A stretch of 64,000 nt of DNA from Drosophila pseudoobscura. Its lineage: Eukaryota > Arthropoda > Insecta > Diptera > Drosophilidae. Under the pieces are notes generated by a model. That model was given only the letters and a program-made list of their open reading frames with translations. It was not told the origin of the DNA and did no database searches. The DNA lies in the NCBI RefSeq assembly GCF_009870125.1, contig NC_046680.1:13225501-13289500 (forward strand), given 5' to 3'. The position numbers and the translations under genes were made by a program. Shown here one piece after another: positions 11,601-22,482 of this stretch (position 1 is the first letter of the stretch; every line of letters starts with the position of its first letter).

Positions 11601-14600
11601 AATAAAAATGCCTGATAAGTAAACAGACCAGACCAGACCAGACACTCAGTGGTATGCATGTTGCCAACTTAGTTTTTTGGGACTTGGATCATACGATTTT
11701 TGCATTGTCCCCGCACTAACCTTCTCCATTGATAATTTTCTGAGACTTTAAGCGCACTTTTGCTGGGTAAACACTCGAAAATACTTCAAATATCTGGCGT
11801 TTAATATATACAGTGTGTATAAGCAATTTTCGCCCCAAGCTTTATCTACGGACTTAAAAACAAAAAACAAACGTACTCCCACGAAAAAACAAGCAAAAAA
11901 AAACGAAACCAGACTCAGACCAAAAACAGAATTCTTTCGGTTTCTTGGCTCGAGCCCAAGGTCAGGGTAGCGATAAAGTGTTTCGTTAAGTCCAGCAGCT
12001 GAGATCAGCTTTACAGCATCCTCCGCTCCGTAATGAATGAAAACCTCAGAGAAATTGAGTCTTACATAAGCTAGCACATGCCTTTGATTAAACACTATCC
12101 CATCACATCTTTGGTTTGGCAAATTCAATCACGGGTTGCCCGATAATCACCGCTAATCAAATTTGACAAACCAATCCCATCAATCCACCACGTCGCGTGT
12201 TCCCCAGCCGGAGTTAGTGACTCTATTAATCTGATTTGGGATAAATACAGCGTCATCATATGATCGACCAACAGGTTTCACACGGAACATATTCTAGGGC
12301 ACAAATTGGGCCAGTCAGGAGTGCCAAATATGGTTAGATCTGTCTATTCATTCTGTTTATCCAAGGTAGTTTGAATATTATCTCTGTGATTTTTCACAGT
12401 TGGTTGATGTCATTCAATCCCACACAATGGCATTGTTAAGATTCAATTTGTGCTTGGCAAACCATAACAGAATCCACGTTGCCTTAGAAGGGAGTGGAAA
12501 ATAGTTAGTTTGATTCTCAATTCTCGCCTCGAGCTGATAATGAATGCTCCTAGTGATCATGGGTTATCAATCAGGTCTCAGCCGTCATTGATCAAAGTTT
12601 AGTTCCAATTCAAGTATCTCTGCCTCTGCCTCTGCCTCCACTGGCTGCTTGCTGCACAGCGATACGCTTGAAATTCTTTGCACACTTTTCGTTGCATAAT
12701 TTATAGGCTGGCTTTTGCTATTTGTGTCAGGTCTTATCGCCCCACACACACTTCTCTTCTGGTTTGCTGTTGACTAGTATCAGATGAGCTGCATATAAAA
12801 GCGTGCACGGGTCTCTATATAAATAGAAGGCGGGGCGGAAAAGTAAGTTATATGAACTTCTTGATTAAAAACCAAATCGGACCATAAATTTCCCATTCAT
12901 TGACAGTCCACTAAGAAAGTAAGAACCTAGGTCAATGATGAATTTTACTCCATATAGCTCAAAGATAACACGAAGGGGTAATGCACTGCACTGCCCATTC
13001 ATGCAAGTTGTAACCACTTAGCGATTTGTTCTATAACTCTTTCCATAAAGACATAAAGCCTGGTTTGTCCAAAAAAATAAGCTGCCCGAGTACAGTCTTC
13101 AGACGGTTGATAATGGGAGATTCCTCTGTCGTAAACTAATTTTAGCCACGTTGTATGTCAGCACAGCACATGATTTGCCTTGGGACCTAGAACTTGCTCC
13201 ACGAAACGTCAAGCGAGGTGTTTTCGGCTGTAGACCCCGCCACTTGGATCACTTTTTTCGGGAACTCTTTTATCACTGGCCATATAGTATGGTAGTACAC
13301 ACCCATAAATTTGTTGCCTTTAAAGCCTGTTAGCATTGGGACGGCGGTTTTCACCGGCTGATACCTTTAAGATGTTGCGTAATAGAAGCAACAAAGAAGA
13401 AGAGCAACGTCAGCAGTTGCGATTCCATTGATAAGCCGGAAAGATAAGAGTCTTAGTTTTAGGAGGTGAGTTCGAAGAGATGTGTGGGGTGTCGCGGGGG
13501 GTTCAAGATCAATGGAACTGGAAGGGGAAGGGAGATGTCAACTAAAGCTGCCGCCCGTGCATAGTATAATGAGCTTAATTATTTCCAACACGATGCCTGG
13601 AAACTGGCGGCTATCGGAGTGCGATAGGCGTATCTATACATAGACAACCAAACGAGTGCTTCCACAGATACATAGCACATATGTCTTTAAGTATAGATGC
13701 GCTTCATTAAGTCGTAACCCAATCATTATCGGACTTTGGAACACTCATAGAAGCGGTGCAATGTCAAAAGTCTGACGAGTAAATCCGATTTGGACTGACG
13801 GTGTCGGCCCAATTATGGCCAAATTAAACCGTTTGTGAACTAATTCGATTTTTTGACGGGCACTGATAGGGCCCAACACTTGTCCCTAGCCCACCCGCGC
13901 CAGCACTGTCATCCGACAGCCGTCCCTTATCAGCACCTTGAATACACTACCTGTCCTGATGACACACAGGGGCATTGATAGTTATAGCCATCAAAAGTTT
14001 ACGGCCCATTGCTAAAAATCACTTCTTAAGCAGTCGGCAAATATCGACAATAATCGCAGGAGCGCAGCGCTTATCAGCTGCGATTTGATTAGTGGTTCTT
14101 CAGTTTAACAGCACACATTTTTATGGCGAGCTTCTGGCTCAACTTTGATATGGGGTGATAGCTGGAAAAGCTGTGATAAGGGGACCAGATGAAAGCTCAT
14201 TATGATAATTATCATTTGTCAGGGGATATAACGGAATGATAAGAAAGCTCTGCTTCCTGAGCTGCAAACTTTTTGAAGCTTAAAGCTGCCGATCAAAGCT
14301 ACTCCAGAGAAAGCTACTGCAAAAGCTATGCCAGTCTTCTTGGCTAATTAACGGAATCAACTTCCGCAGCAGATCTATTGATCGATCATCTTTCTCGCTT
14401 CCCCATCGCCTCCCGCTGAATGGCACTTAGAACCCCGTACCCCCAGGCACGTTCCGTCAGTTAGCTGAACACTGAAAATAACATATAATAAATAATAAAT
14501 AATTTCATTGGCTTTGTCCTAAGATTATCATCAATTAGAGCCCTGCGGCAGCCGAAACCGAACCGAATCGTGACACATGCCGCGATCTCATGAACGATAC

Positions 14601-16312
14601 GTGATCCTTCTGGGCATGGGCCTGGGCATGGTTTAAGATTAACACGAAGATCTCAAAAGCTAAGAGAAATATGTAAATATTGTATATGCGAATGGCACGG
14701 GCACACAGGTGGTAATTAAACTATTAACATTCGATGTGGAGATGGAGATCAGATCCGTTTGATTTATTTATAAACTTTTCTTTCCTCCATCGCATCGCGT
14801 GTTTATTGTTTTGACTTTTCTCTCTCTCAGCCTGTGCCAAAACGTGTCGCTCTTGCGCCACACGCACCACACGATCCCTCCCTCGTCCTTGGCCTTCTGT
14901 CAATGAGTTGGCCAAACAATTACTCTTGGCCACAGGCCAATGGTTTTCTGCCGTTTTCTCCATGGGCGCAAATAAGAGTATGTCAAGGAAATGGAGACTC
15001 CAATGTTGGGCGAGGTTAATACGGGGTTAACTGCGGCTATAAAGTTCTGGAAGTGCCATAAACCAAAAAAGATGGAAAATATTCCACTTGCTAGAGATCA
15101 GCGGGGGTTATCATGACACGCTTATGCAATAGATTTGTTTTCGACATATTTATTTCGAGTTCATTTTATTGCCATTTCAATTGCTATTGAGACAGTTAAG
15201 AGTAAATTGCGTGCAATTTGATCGACAGGCGGCTGAGATTCAGCTGTGATTTGTTTGCCACATTGCGTAGTGAGTGTGGGGCCACGCAATTGCAACTGCA
15301 ATTGCAACAATTGTGCGTTGTAGGCTGCAATTGATACGATGGAAGGGCCCTGACATGGTAATTGATCACTCTGGTCACTCCGTGCTCCACTCGCCCTTGC
15401 CACCTTCCACCATCCACCACTCCAATCCGTTATCAATCTGCAGTTCCCAGACTCGATTGCCCCATTCTTATATCTATTTTATATTATTGTTTCCACATTG
15501 TATAAAATTAAGATGGCAGAGATACAGGGAGCGGGAGAGATATGCAGCGCTCCAGAGATTGTAGCGATTATAGAGAGAGAAAGAGAGCCGAGTGAGCACT
15601 TAAGATGCTCATAAATTCTGGATACTTGACTTTTTTATGCTCTCCCGAGTAGGATCTGCTAATTTCCACACACACACAGAAGCAGCCCATGGCGGTGTGG
15701 TGTGGTGTGAGTGTTAGCAGTGGCTAAAAATGGGCTTTTGATTTACGCAATGTTATATAGATACAGATATAAATATTTGTCTATGGCTACTGCAACACTT
15801 CAGATCGACATTGACAGTCCCGCTGTCGCTTTGTAAATTTTCACTCGCTTCAGAACGGTCGTCGAACGGAACCATCTTTGAAAATAAATAGATAAAATAT
15901 ACACACTTTTTGTTGAGATTTAAAAAATCAGACAAGTGACCACAATGACTCGCGAGTGTTGGGATCGGTAAATATCTGAGACACCTGAAGAACCAATCCC
16001 CCCTCCCTTTAACCTCAAAATAAATATTCTAGAACCAATTATTGTGAGAGACATCTTAGTGAATTACTCATATTGGCACAGTTAACAAAATTCACTTAAT
16101 TTATTATCGGATCTCTTGGATCTGAACGAACTCCAGTCTACCTTTCGAGTGGCACCCCCTGATAACAACCACAAATAGATTAGTTATTGTTTAAACGCCA
16201 TTGTTATTGGCATGCTCTGATTTCTTCATTTTTTGTTGTTGTTTTTTTTTTTGACAATTTATCTGCGAGTTTTGACAGCTGAATGAGCAATCAAAAGAGA
16301 CATGTATCTCTG
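8670..16312 (+). other. Long 5' intron/regulatory region of the aquaporin gene
   Basis: No supported protein gene. The stretch holds an ATG at 9529 followed by two strong GTAAGT donors (9542 and 9572); a GC-rich, gene-start-like block around 10040-10320; and a pair of TATA-like boxes at 12794 and 12817 with a GTAAGT at 12842. The longest frame (minus, 12128-11748, 126 codons) ends in a run of Phe/Leu without domain signs. It looks like enhancer or 5'-UTR intron territory. It lacks large repeats. Confidence 0.45.
10180..10319 (+). other. Candidate 5' UTR exon
   Basis: GC-richer than its flanks, with an ATTCACAGTCGATC initiator-like stretch near 10234 and ending AGCGCAG|GTTAGT at 10319/10320. 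No ATG opens a long frame, so it would be untranslated. It would serve the downstream plus-strand aquaporin gene. It is preceded at 10060-10110 by a degenerate GCTGACGC/GCCGAC repeat. Confidence 0.3.
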
Positions 16313-16349
16313 TATAAAGCAGATTATCTTTCTGCCAGCAGTTTCAGTC
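16313..16349 (+). promoter_or_regulatory. TATA + Inr core promoter of the aquaporin gene
   Basis: TATAAA at 16313-16318 is followed by TCAGTC at 16344-16349, with the presumptive +1 A at 16346, 33 bases from the TATA start. That is the normal fly spacing. It lies about 70 bases upstream of the candidate exon at 16416 and about 415 upstream of the ATG at 16762. This is the proximal promoter of the first aquaporin gene. Confidence 0.55.
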
Positions 16350-16415
16350 TCTTTATGCACACGACAAAGTGAACTTCGTGGCGTCAGTCAAAATCATTGT
16401 TGAAAAATCGATGAC

Positions 16416-16507
16416 ATGCCATCGAGCCGTGAGCAGGAGCAGCCGCCACTTCAGGGGGTGGAAAATCACCCTCAAGACTCGGGCCCCGCTGAGGAGCAAA
16501 TGAAAAG
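16416..16507 (+). CDS. Eglp4: Candidate proximal first coding exon of the Eglp4-like aquaporin
   Basis: An ATG at 16416 begins MPSSREQEQPPLQG and runs 30 codons plus two bases to an AAAAG|GTCTCG site. This phase-2 end fits the acceptor at 16742 and would give a 286-residue aquaporin instead of 249. It follows directly from the TATA/Inr promoter at 16313-16349. The donor (GTCTCG) is weak. An overlapping out-of-frame ATG at 16411 opens a 30-codon frame. If this exon is untranslated, translation begins at 16762. Confidence 0.45.
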
Positions 16508-16761
16508 GTCTCGATGAAAACTTCAATTAAACACAACTATAATCGAAAGCAGATAATGAAGGAGAAGATTACTTTTAATTGAAAAGCTTAATGCAACGAT
16601 AGGATAGAATACGCGTAAAATACCAAATGATTGATGAAGTTCTTCCGTCTGAAAGAGCCAGTGACAGTGTGGGAAAGGGAGATAGATAGAGAGCGAGAGA
16701 GGGCTGAAGTTCCACCTGGATTTATATTTTTACCATTTTCAGTTGCTTGAAAGTATTCAAA

Positions 16762-17577
16762 ATGAAGGGATCGACGCTGGACAAAATCTGCTGCTTCCTG
16801 GCCGAGCTCATCGGCACAGGCATGCTGGTCTTCCTCGGCTGCATGGGATGCGTGAAGTCGGACCTGTTCCCCAACAACCATCTGCAGATTATTCTCAACT
16901 TCGGTCTGGCGGTCATGATCTGCATCCAGTGCTTCGGCTGTGTGTCCGGCGCCCATCTCAACCCAGCGGTAACTGTTGCCGCCTACATCTACGAGTTGGT
17001 CACACTTCCCATGGCCTTTGTCTACTGTGTGGCCCAGATGCTGGGCGCCTTCATTGGCTACGGCCTGCTGAAGGTTCTCCTGCCCGAGGACACCCTCAGT
17101 GCGGGCGTTGGACTGTGTGTGACCTTGCCCCACAACAGCATTAGCCATGCTCAGGCCTTTGGCATTGAGTTCGTGATCACTGCCATCCTGGTGATTGTCT
17201 GCTGCGGCGTCTGGGATCCCCGCAACTCCAAGTTCCATGACTCTGTTGCCATTCGCTTCGGTCTGGCCATTTCCTGCCTTGCCTGCGCTGCCGTAAGTTC
17301 CGCCTTGCACCTTGATCCTTTCAGTCCTACAAGAAGTCTAACGTTTCCTTCCTTCCAGGGTCCCTTCACCGGTGCCAGCATGAACCCGGCCAGGTCCTTT
17401 GCTCCTGCCCTGTGGAATGCCCACTTCGATTCAAACTGGATCTACTGGCTGGCTCCACTCAGTGCTGCCGCCGTTACCGCCTACGCCTACAAGGCCGTCT
17501 TCCGGCGAGAGGTGGTGGAGGCGGAGATCACCAGCCACGAGAAGCTGCGCCAGCTGGAGGACGTACAGCTCTCATAG
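16762..17577 (+). CDS. Eglp4: Entomoglyceroporin (MIP/aquaporin family), Eglp4-like
   Basis: Channel for glycerol, urea and possibly water across the plasma membrane. Exons are 16762-17292 and 17359-17577. The 66-base intron (GTAAGT...CCAG) has no stop in frame. The ATG at 16762 gives 249 residues (MKGSTLDKICC...), and upstream exons may extend it. Six hydrophobic segments carry both pore signatures: HLNPAV (Asn67) in loop B and MNPARS (Asn186, Arg189) in loop E. By alignment to AQP1, the selectivity-filter His of the fifth membrane segment is Ala174. Small residues there define insect entomoglyceroporins, which evolved from water channels. A fly-type WDPRN follows in the next loop. Two paralogues follow on the same strand. 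The poly(A) signal is at 17664. The family call is firm; the choice of Eglp4 rests on position and alternative 5' exons. Confidence 0.9.
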   Translation: MKGSTLDKICCFLAELIGTGMLVFLGCMGCVKSDLFPNNHLQIILNFGLAVMICIQCFGCVSGAHLNPAVTVAAYIYELVTLPMAFVYCVAQMLGAFIGYGLLKVLLPEDTLSAGVGLCVTLPHNSISHAQAFGIEFVITAILVIVCCGVWDPRNSKFHDSVAIRFGLAISCLACAAVSSALHLDPFSPTRSLTFPSFQGPFTGASMNPARSFAPALWNAHFDSNWIYWLAPLSAAAVTAYAYKAVFRREVVEAEITSHEKLRQLEDVQLS

Positions 17578-17663
17578 AAGCGAACGGGGATGCCAAAGAC
17601 ATTGCAACTACACTTAAGCTAAGACAGCCGAATTTTATATTAATGCAATATAAGGCCTTCGAG

Positions 17664-17669
17664 AATAAA
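17664..17669 (+). terminator. Poly(A) signal AATAAA
   Basis: AATAAA 87 bases after the stop codon of the first aquaporin gene. Confidence 0.6.
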
Positions 17670-18541
17670 GAACATCGAGATTTTTCAACTAATTTAAAGA
17701 ACCAGAAGAACTTTAAATTCGATGGGGAGGGAAGCTATTTTCTTTTCTGACACGGCAAGCCCCTCAATGAAAATCAAAACTCTATACGATTATTCCTGAT
17801 GGTGGGATGTTTTTTTTAACTGGTTCCCAAGGGAAAACGGTTTATAGAAGCCACCATCAACGCCTCAAGACCTGCTAGTCTCTTGGAAGTACTCTTCCAT
17901 AGCACTGCCTCGTTGATGGAACGTGTTTGAATGTGGCCTGTGGCACTACCACTGTCAACCACAGGTTTACTTCAGCTTTTGGCTCCCTATTCGCGTTTTC
18001 TGCTCTACAGATAAGTTCTCTAGTCTCTAGTTCTGCTACCACTAGTTCAACTTCCAGCAACAATCAACTGGCTAATATTTTCATAATTTGGAGGCCCACA
18101 TTCCGCCCCCAGTGCCAGTCGAGCCACGAAGCGTGTGTTGTCCAAGGCTCGGCGCCACATGCGCCCTCTGATTAAGATCTTAATGATTCGAGATAAGATT
18201 AAGAGCAAATCGCGGGAAATGCTGCTGGCCAATCAGAAGGTGGCCGTAGGCAGTGACGCCGTGGGGCTTGTCAGGCCGATAATTACAGCAGAAAAGCCTC
18301 CTGAAAATGCTCTTTGATTAATTGATCCGTCCGGAATGGGCGTCGACGGACAGACAGAACAGGGCCACACAACAGCGCAGTATATCTACGCGCCTCTACT
18401 TGGAAATATCCATATGATAATTAGCATTAAGGTTTTATAATTGATATTGATTGATTGGAGCCAATTTAAAGTCACAGGCCTCGCGAATACGCCAACTCAG
18501 TTGGCCAAGAAAAGAGTTGGTGGCAGTCGAGTTTAGTCAGC
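17670..18541. other. Intergenic spacer between aquaporin genes 1 and 2
   Basis: About 870 bases without a supported gene. Short frames on both strands lack codon bias. A TCAGTT initiator-like sequence at 18497-18502 lies 43 bases before the next ATG. A downstream AGTCG at 18525 is one base off the DPE position, so the second gene may use a TATA-less promoter. Confidence 0.4.
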
Positions 18542-19423
18542 ATGTCGCAACAGAAGCCAAAACAAGCAAGCGGATTCGACTCCCCCTCCGGCGGACGGTG
18601 GCGTCTCCATCAGAAGCACAGGAGCCGAGTGGCCGCCTTCTTTGGGGAGCTGGTGGGCACCGCCATGTTCGTGCTCATCGCCTGCTGGGGCTGTGTCCAG
18701 ACGCCGATCTTCAACAACACGCACTTTCAAAGCGGCCTCACCTTCGGCCTGGCAATCCTCATAGCCATCCAGTGCTACGGTTCTGTGTCCGGGGCACACC
18801 TCAATCCAGCCATTACCCTCGCTGCCGCCCTGTACGGCGTGCTCCACTGGGGAATGGCCATTGCCTATTTTGTGGCTCAGGTGGCGGGCGCTTTCATTGG
18901 GTACGGCCTGTTGGTAGCCGTCCTACCCCATAACGCCATTAAGGGCGTGGACAACCCGGCAGGTGTCTGCGTGACAGTCCTGGCCAGTGACATCTCTGTG
19001 TTGCAGGGCGTGTTCATTGAGTTCCTCATCACCTGTTGCCTGGTGATGGTTGCCTGCTCGGTGTGGGATCCCCGCAATGCCAAGCTCAAGGACTCGGTGC
19101 CCGTGCGCTTCGGTCTGACAGTGTCCTGTCTCATCATTACAGCGGTTAGTATAGTATGGGACGGCAGTTTGAATGGCATCATCGGTATTTTTCTCCTCCT
19201 TTAGGGCCTCTTCACAGGAGCCAGCATGAATCCCACTAGGTCCCTGGGTCCTGCTGTGTGGAACGATTCGTGGGAGCACCATTGGATCTATTGGGTGGGT
19301 CCTCTCGTGGCAGGCGCTGTCACTTCCCTCATCTACCGATTCGCCTTCAAAGGAGACGAGGTGATCGAGCTACGGAGCTCGAATGCCAAGATTCGGGTGG
19401 TCGAGGAGGTGGTACTGCCCTAA
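18542..19423 (+). CDS. Entomoglyceroporin paralogue with an atypical NPT pore motif
   Basis: Second aquaporin of the cluster, 273 residues. Exons are 18542-19144 and 19205-19423, with a 60-base intron at the same place and phase as in both neighbours. The start MSQQKPKQASGF gives a basic, Trp-containing cytosolic tail of about 30 residues before the first membrane segment (VAAFFGELVGTAMFVLIA). Loop B has the normal HLNPAI (Asn88). Loop E reads MNPTRS (Asn210, Thr212, Arg213), so Ala is replaced by Thr. The residue aligned to the AQP1 filter His is Ile198, where the sister genes have Ala and Ser. It probably still conducts small solutes, but filter size and polarity should differ. Orthologue is uncertain (Eglp2 or Eglp3 type). 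The poly(A) signal is at 19475. Confidence 0.9.
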
Positions 19424-19474
19424 GTTCTTGTTAATCGCTGTCTTAGCTGTAGTTTTAGAATCTTAAGTTCTTCC

Positions 19475-19480
19475 AATAAA
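19475..19480 (+). terminator. Poly(A) signal AATAAA
   Basis: AATAAA 52 bases after the stop codon of the second aquaporin gene. Confidence 0.6.
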
Positions 19481-20025
19481 GAGGATTAATCGTTTTCCAT
19501 AGCATACATTTGGGAGGGTATATTGAACTACTATTGAATCAGCTGATTGCCGACTCTGTAGCTACATATATAGTTAATGCGTCACTGGAAAATTTAACCA
19601 GAGATCCCTATCAATGAGTGTATATAAATGTCTTCATTCAAACACTATCATTAATCGGCACATAGCAATTGAAAAATATGTGTGTCGTTGAGATAAGCTG
19701 CAGATGGCTTATAAACCAACCAGACAGCTGGAATTTTGCACACTAGACACCACAATAACGACCCCCTGCCCTTGAGTTAAATGAAATATTTGTATTAAGT
19801 AAATAGAAGCACTGCCAATAGATTGGGCTGGGGCTGGGGCGATTAGAAATCTTGATATTTGATTGCTGTAGAATGTCGTAGATTATGCCGATTAGATTAT
19901 AGATTTAATCTTGTACCCGTAGTATCTCGTTCCCATTGAGCGCTTGAGGTGCTGTCTAATCAGGTGGACCTCTAAGAGCTCTCAGTCAGCGACGGAGCTC
20001 GTTGGAGTTAAGGTGATTTGCAGAC
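19481..20025 (+). other. Spacer and promoter region of aquaporin gene 3
   Basis: No gene. A TCAGTC initiator match at 19982-19987 lies 42 bases upstream of the ATG at 20026, with no TATA box at -30 and a partial DPE-like AGGTGA at 20011. This may be the start of the third aquaporin transcript. Confidence 0.4.
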
Positions 20026-20962
20026 ATGTCCAATACAAGCACGAGGTGATACTCGGATGAACACAGCATAGCCATCATATCCCGACTGACAACTCCTCTT
20101 TGTTCTCTCTTGCAGTCGCTCGTCCTGTTGGCTGCTTCAGCCTCGGCAGTTGAACAACATCTGCATCGTCTTCGCCGAACTAATTGCCACAGCCATGCTG
20201 ATGTTCCTCGGCTGCATGGGCTGCATCGAGAATTCGTTCTTCTCCAACTCCAACTTCCAGAGTGCGCTCAACTTCGGCTTTGTTGTCCTGATCTGCATCC
20301 AGTGCTTTGGCTGCGTGTGCGGTGCCCATCTCAATCCCGCCGTGACGTTGGCCAACTATATCTACAACATGATCTCGCTGCCCATGGCCATTTCCTACTT
20401 TGTCGCGCAGATGGTGGGGGCCTTCATCGGCTACGGTCTGCTCAAGGCCGTCATGCCAGAGAGCGCCATATACAGCTCTAGCACGTCGAGTGGCGTCTGC
20501 GTAACCTCCCTCCACAGCAGCCTGACGGGGCTGCAGGGCGTGGTCATCGAGTTCCTGATCACCAGCGCCCTGATTGCCATTTGCTGTGGCGTCTGGGATC
20601 CGCGCAATGCCAAGAACCAGGACTCGGTGCCAGTGCGTTTCGGCCTGGCCATCGCCTGCCTCTCCTTGACTGCGGTAAGTAATTTGCTGAGTTCTGCTCT
20701 CTGGACAGTCCGGTAATGTGTGCATTGATTCCGTTTTCAGGGTCAGTTCACAGGAGCCAGCATGAATCCGGCCCGCTCATTTGCACCGGCCATTTGGAAC
20801 GGAGCCTGGGAGAATCACTGGATCTACTGGGTGGGTCCCCTGGCAGGAGCTCTCGTCTCATCGCTCATCTACAAGTATGCTTTCCGACGAGAGGTTCAGG
20901 CACAGGAAGAGCAGGAATCCACCATGTCCACCAAGCGGACCTCTGAATTAGAGTTCGCCTAG
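20026..20962 (+). CDS. Entomoglyceroporin paralogue 3 (MIP/aquaporin family)
   Basis: Third aquaporin, 266 residues over three exons: 20026-20045 (MSNTST plus two bases), 20116-20674 and 20741-20962. The tiny first exon ends AG|GTGATA in phase 2 and joins T CGC TCG ..., the same phase as the upstream exons of gene 1. The second intron (66 bases) sits at the shared phase-0 site before loop E. Pore motifs are HLNPAV (Asn80) and MNPARS (Asn202, Arg205). The filter position aligned to AQP1 His is Ser190, a small residue typical of entomoglyceroporins. The body is closer to gene 1 than to gene 2 (shared [23 protein letters not shown] and FIGYGLLK). The start is inferred from splice phase; no other ATG precedes the first helix in exon 2. 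Orthologue naming (Eglp2/Eglp3) is not certain. Confidence 0.88.
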
Positions 20963-21048
20963 CGAGCAAGAGATCCCTTACAAGACAACATATCCCATAA
21001 GTGCTTTAAAAGCGGCTTAGTTTTTAGTCTCACTCGCCCTACTATACA

Positions 21049-21054
21049 AATAAA
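21049..21054 (+). terminator. Poly(A) signal AATAAA
   Basis: AATAAA 87 bases after the stop codon of the third aquaporin gene. Confidence 0.6.
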
Positions 21055-22482
21055 TACTATAAATTAAATCCGCGGGCTTCCGTGTGGGGTGGCTGGCTTA
21101 TCATGGCGAGGTTATTTTGTTACGTGCTTATCGTTAATATTCATATAGAAACACTCGTAAAAATTGCTGCGAATTAGCCTAAAGATATGACAACAGCTAT
21201 AACCGTACTACCGAACTGCTTCTTACTGCTTCTTATTATATGAGGACGTGCTCGTGCTCCCAGTGATGGAACTACCATACGTGGAGGGCGGAACAGAAGT
21301 AGACCGTTTACAGCTTTGCGAGCGGGATTTATTAATCTGTTAAATTTATAATACCTTTCAGAGGGTAATATAAATAATCATTGTTAGTGCTAAAAATGAA
21401 GGAGGAAATATTTACGGTTCTGGAATGAACGTTCGAACGCTTTTAGTGCAACAAAAAATATAGAAATTTCCCAGTTTTTTTTTTTTTGCGTTGCGATAGC
21501 ATCTTGTTAGCTTAGTGTAGTACGAGATGGGGTTCATTGAGTTTTAGGTTTCATAATGCTATGAGGGACAAAACTATATGAAAATGGGTTTATATTCGCT
21601 TTTAATCATTGGGGTTCGGTGGGCTGTACTACGGAAATAAATGCCCACATTTCTCTCACAGACTCTGCCTTCTTTTACCATCAAGTCTAGTGGAATGCAA
21701 CAATATGCAAAAAATCGACAATTTCATTAAAAATATCACAAGCGATATGGTCATGAGACACGGCGCGGAGCCTAAAGTACCTTTACCCTTACAAAATTTT
21801 TTGATAAATAATTTTAGCCGATCAATGCAGCAATTTTCTATAGGATTGGGAAATTTTGCAACGAGTAGATTTATTGTATTATTTTTAAATATTTTAAAAC
21901 AAAAAAGTTCAAGCAAACTTAGCAATCTAATTTTCTGCATGTTAACTACGCGCTGACTACACATTTGCTACATATGAACTACATGTCGGATGTAATTATC
22001 AACAGAGACACCTGACGGGGAAATGCCACAACAACAGTGGCAACAGTACAAAGTTGCCTGCTCTGAAAAGCCGGCTGCTATCTTATTCGCTGTTAAGACT
22101 CAGCAAATAGAAGAATATAACGGTTGTGTAGTTGTATGGAGGGGAGGGCGAAATTTTGAATAGCCTTTTAGAAGGGGTCTGGACAACAGGAAAAAGCAGC
22201 CACAAGAAGGCCGGTATTCCCGGCGAAGCGATAGCAAGATAAGCATAAGCAGAAGAATCGAAAGCACAAGAGGGGTATTTCTGAGGTAACAATGCGATCG
22301 ATGAAAAAAATAAATATAATTAAAAACTTTACTACTCTAGGAGTCGTTTGATGTACAAGATGTCACACACATTTTCGAAAATACACAGATACACATTTCT
22401 CATTTCTGGCTGAACTAAATTTCCTTTCTTGGCGCACTTCCGCAAATTCCGGTGGTCTCCTGCGTATTGTTGCGTATATCAG
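21055..22482. other. Spacer between the aquaporin cluster and the coiled-coil gene block
   Basis: AT-rich. A plus-strand frame from ATG 21705 to TGA 21956 (83 codons, begins MQKIDNFIKNITSD) is the best candidate. It is hydrophobic toward its end, has no heptads and lacks the intron pattern of the neighbouring family, so I do not call it a gene. A minus-strand frame at 22292-22083 is equally unsupported. Confidence 0.4.

Noticed and set aside
11748..12128. 126-codon minus-strand frame
   Set aside because: The end is Phe/Leu-rich from a poly-A stretch. No recognisable domain and it lies in the aquaporin 5' intron. Weakly possible only.
12794..12846. Two TATA-like boxes followed by GTAAGT
   Set aside because: The start predicted from the first box would leave an exon of only about 17 bases, and from the second it falls after the donor.
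16588..17310. 240-codon minus-strand frame opposite the first aquaporin
   Set aside because: Antisense shadow of strongly biased codons in the real gene. The same holds for the minus frames opposite aquaporins 2 and 3.
21705..21956. 83-codon frame next to the coiled-coil block, considered as a fifth family member
   Set aside because: It lacks the phase 2/phase 0 intron pattern, has no heptads and no presequence-like N terminus.
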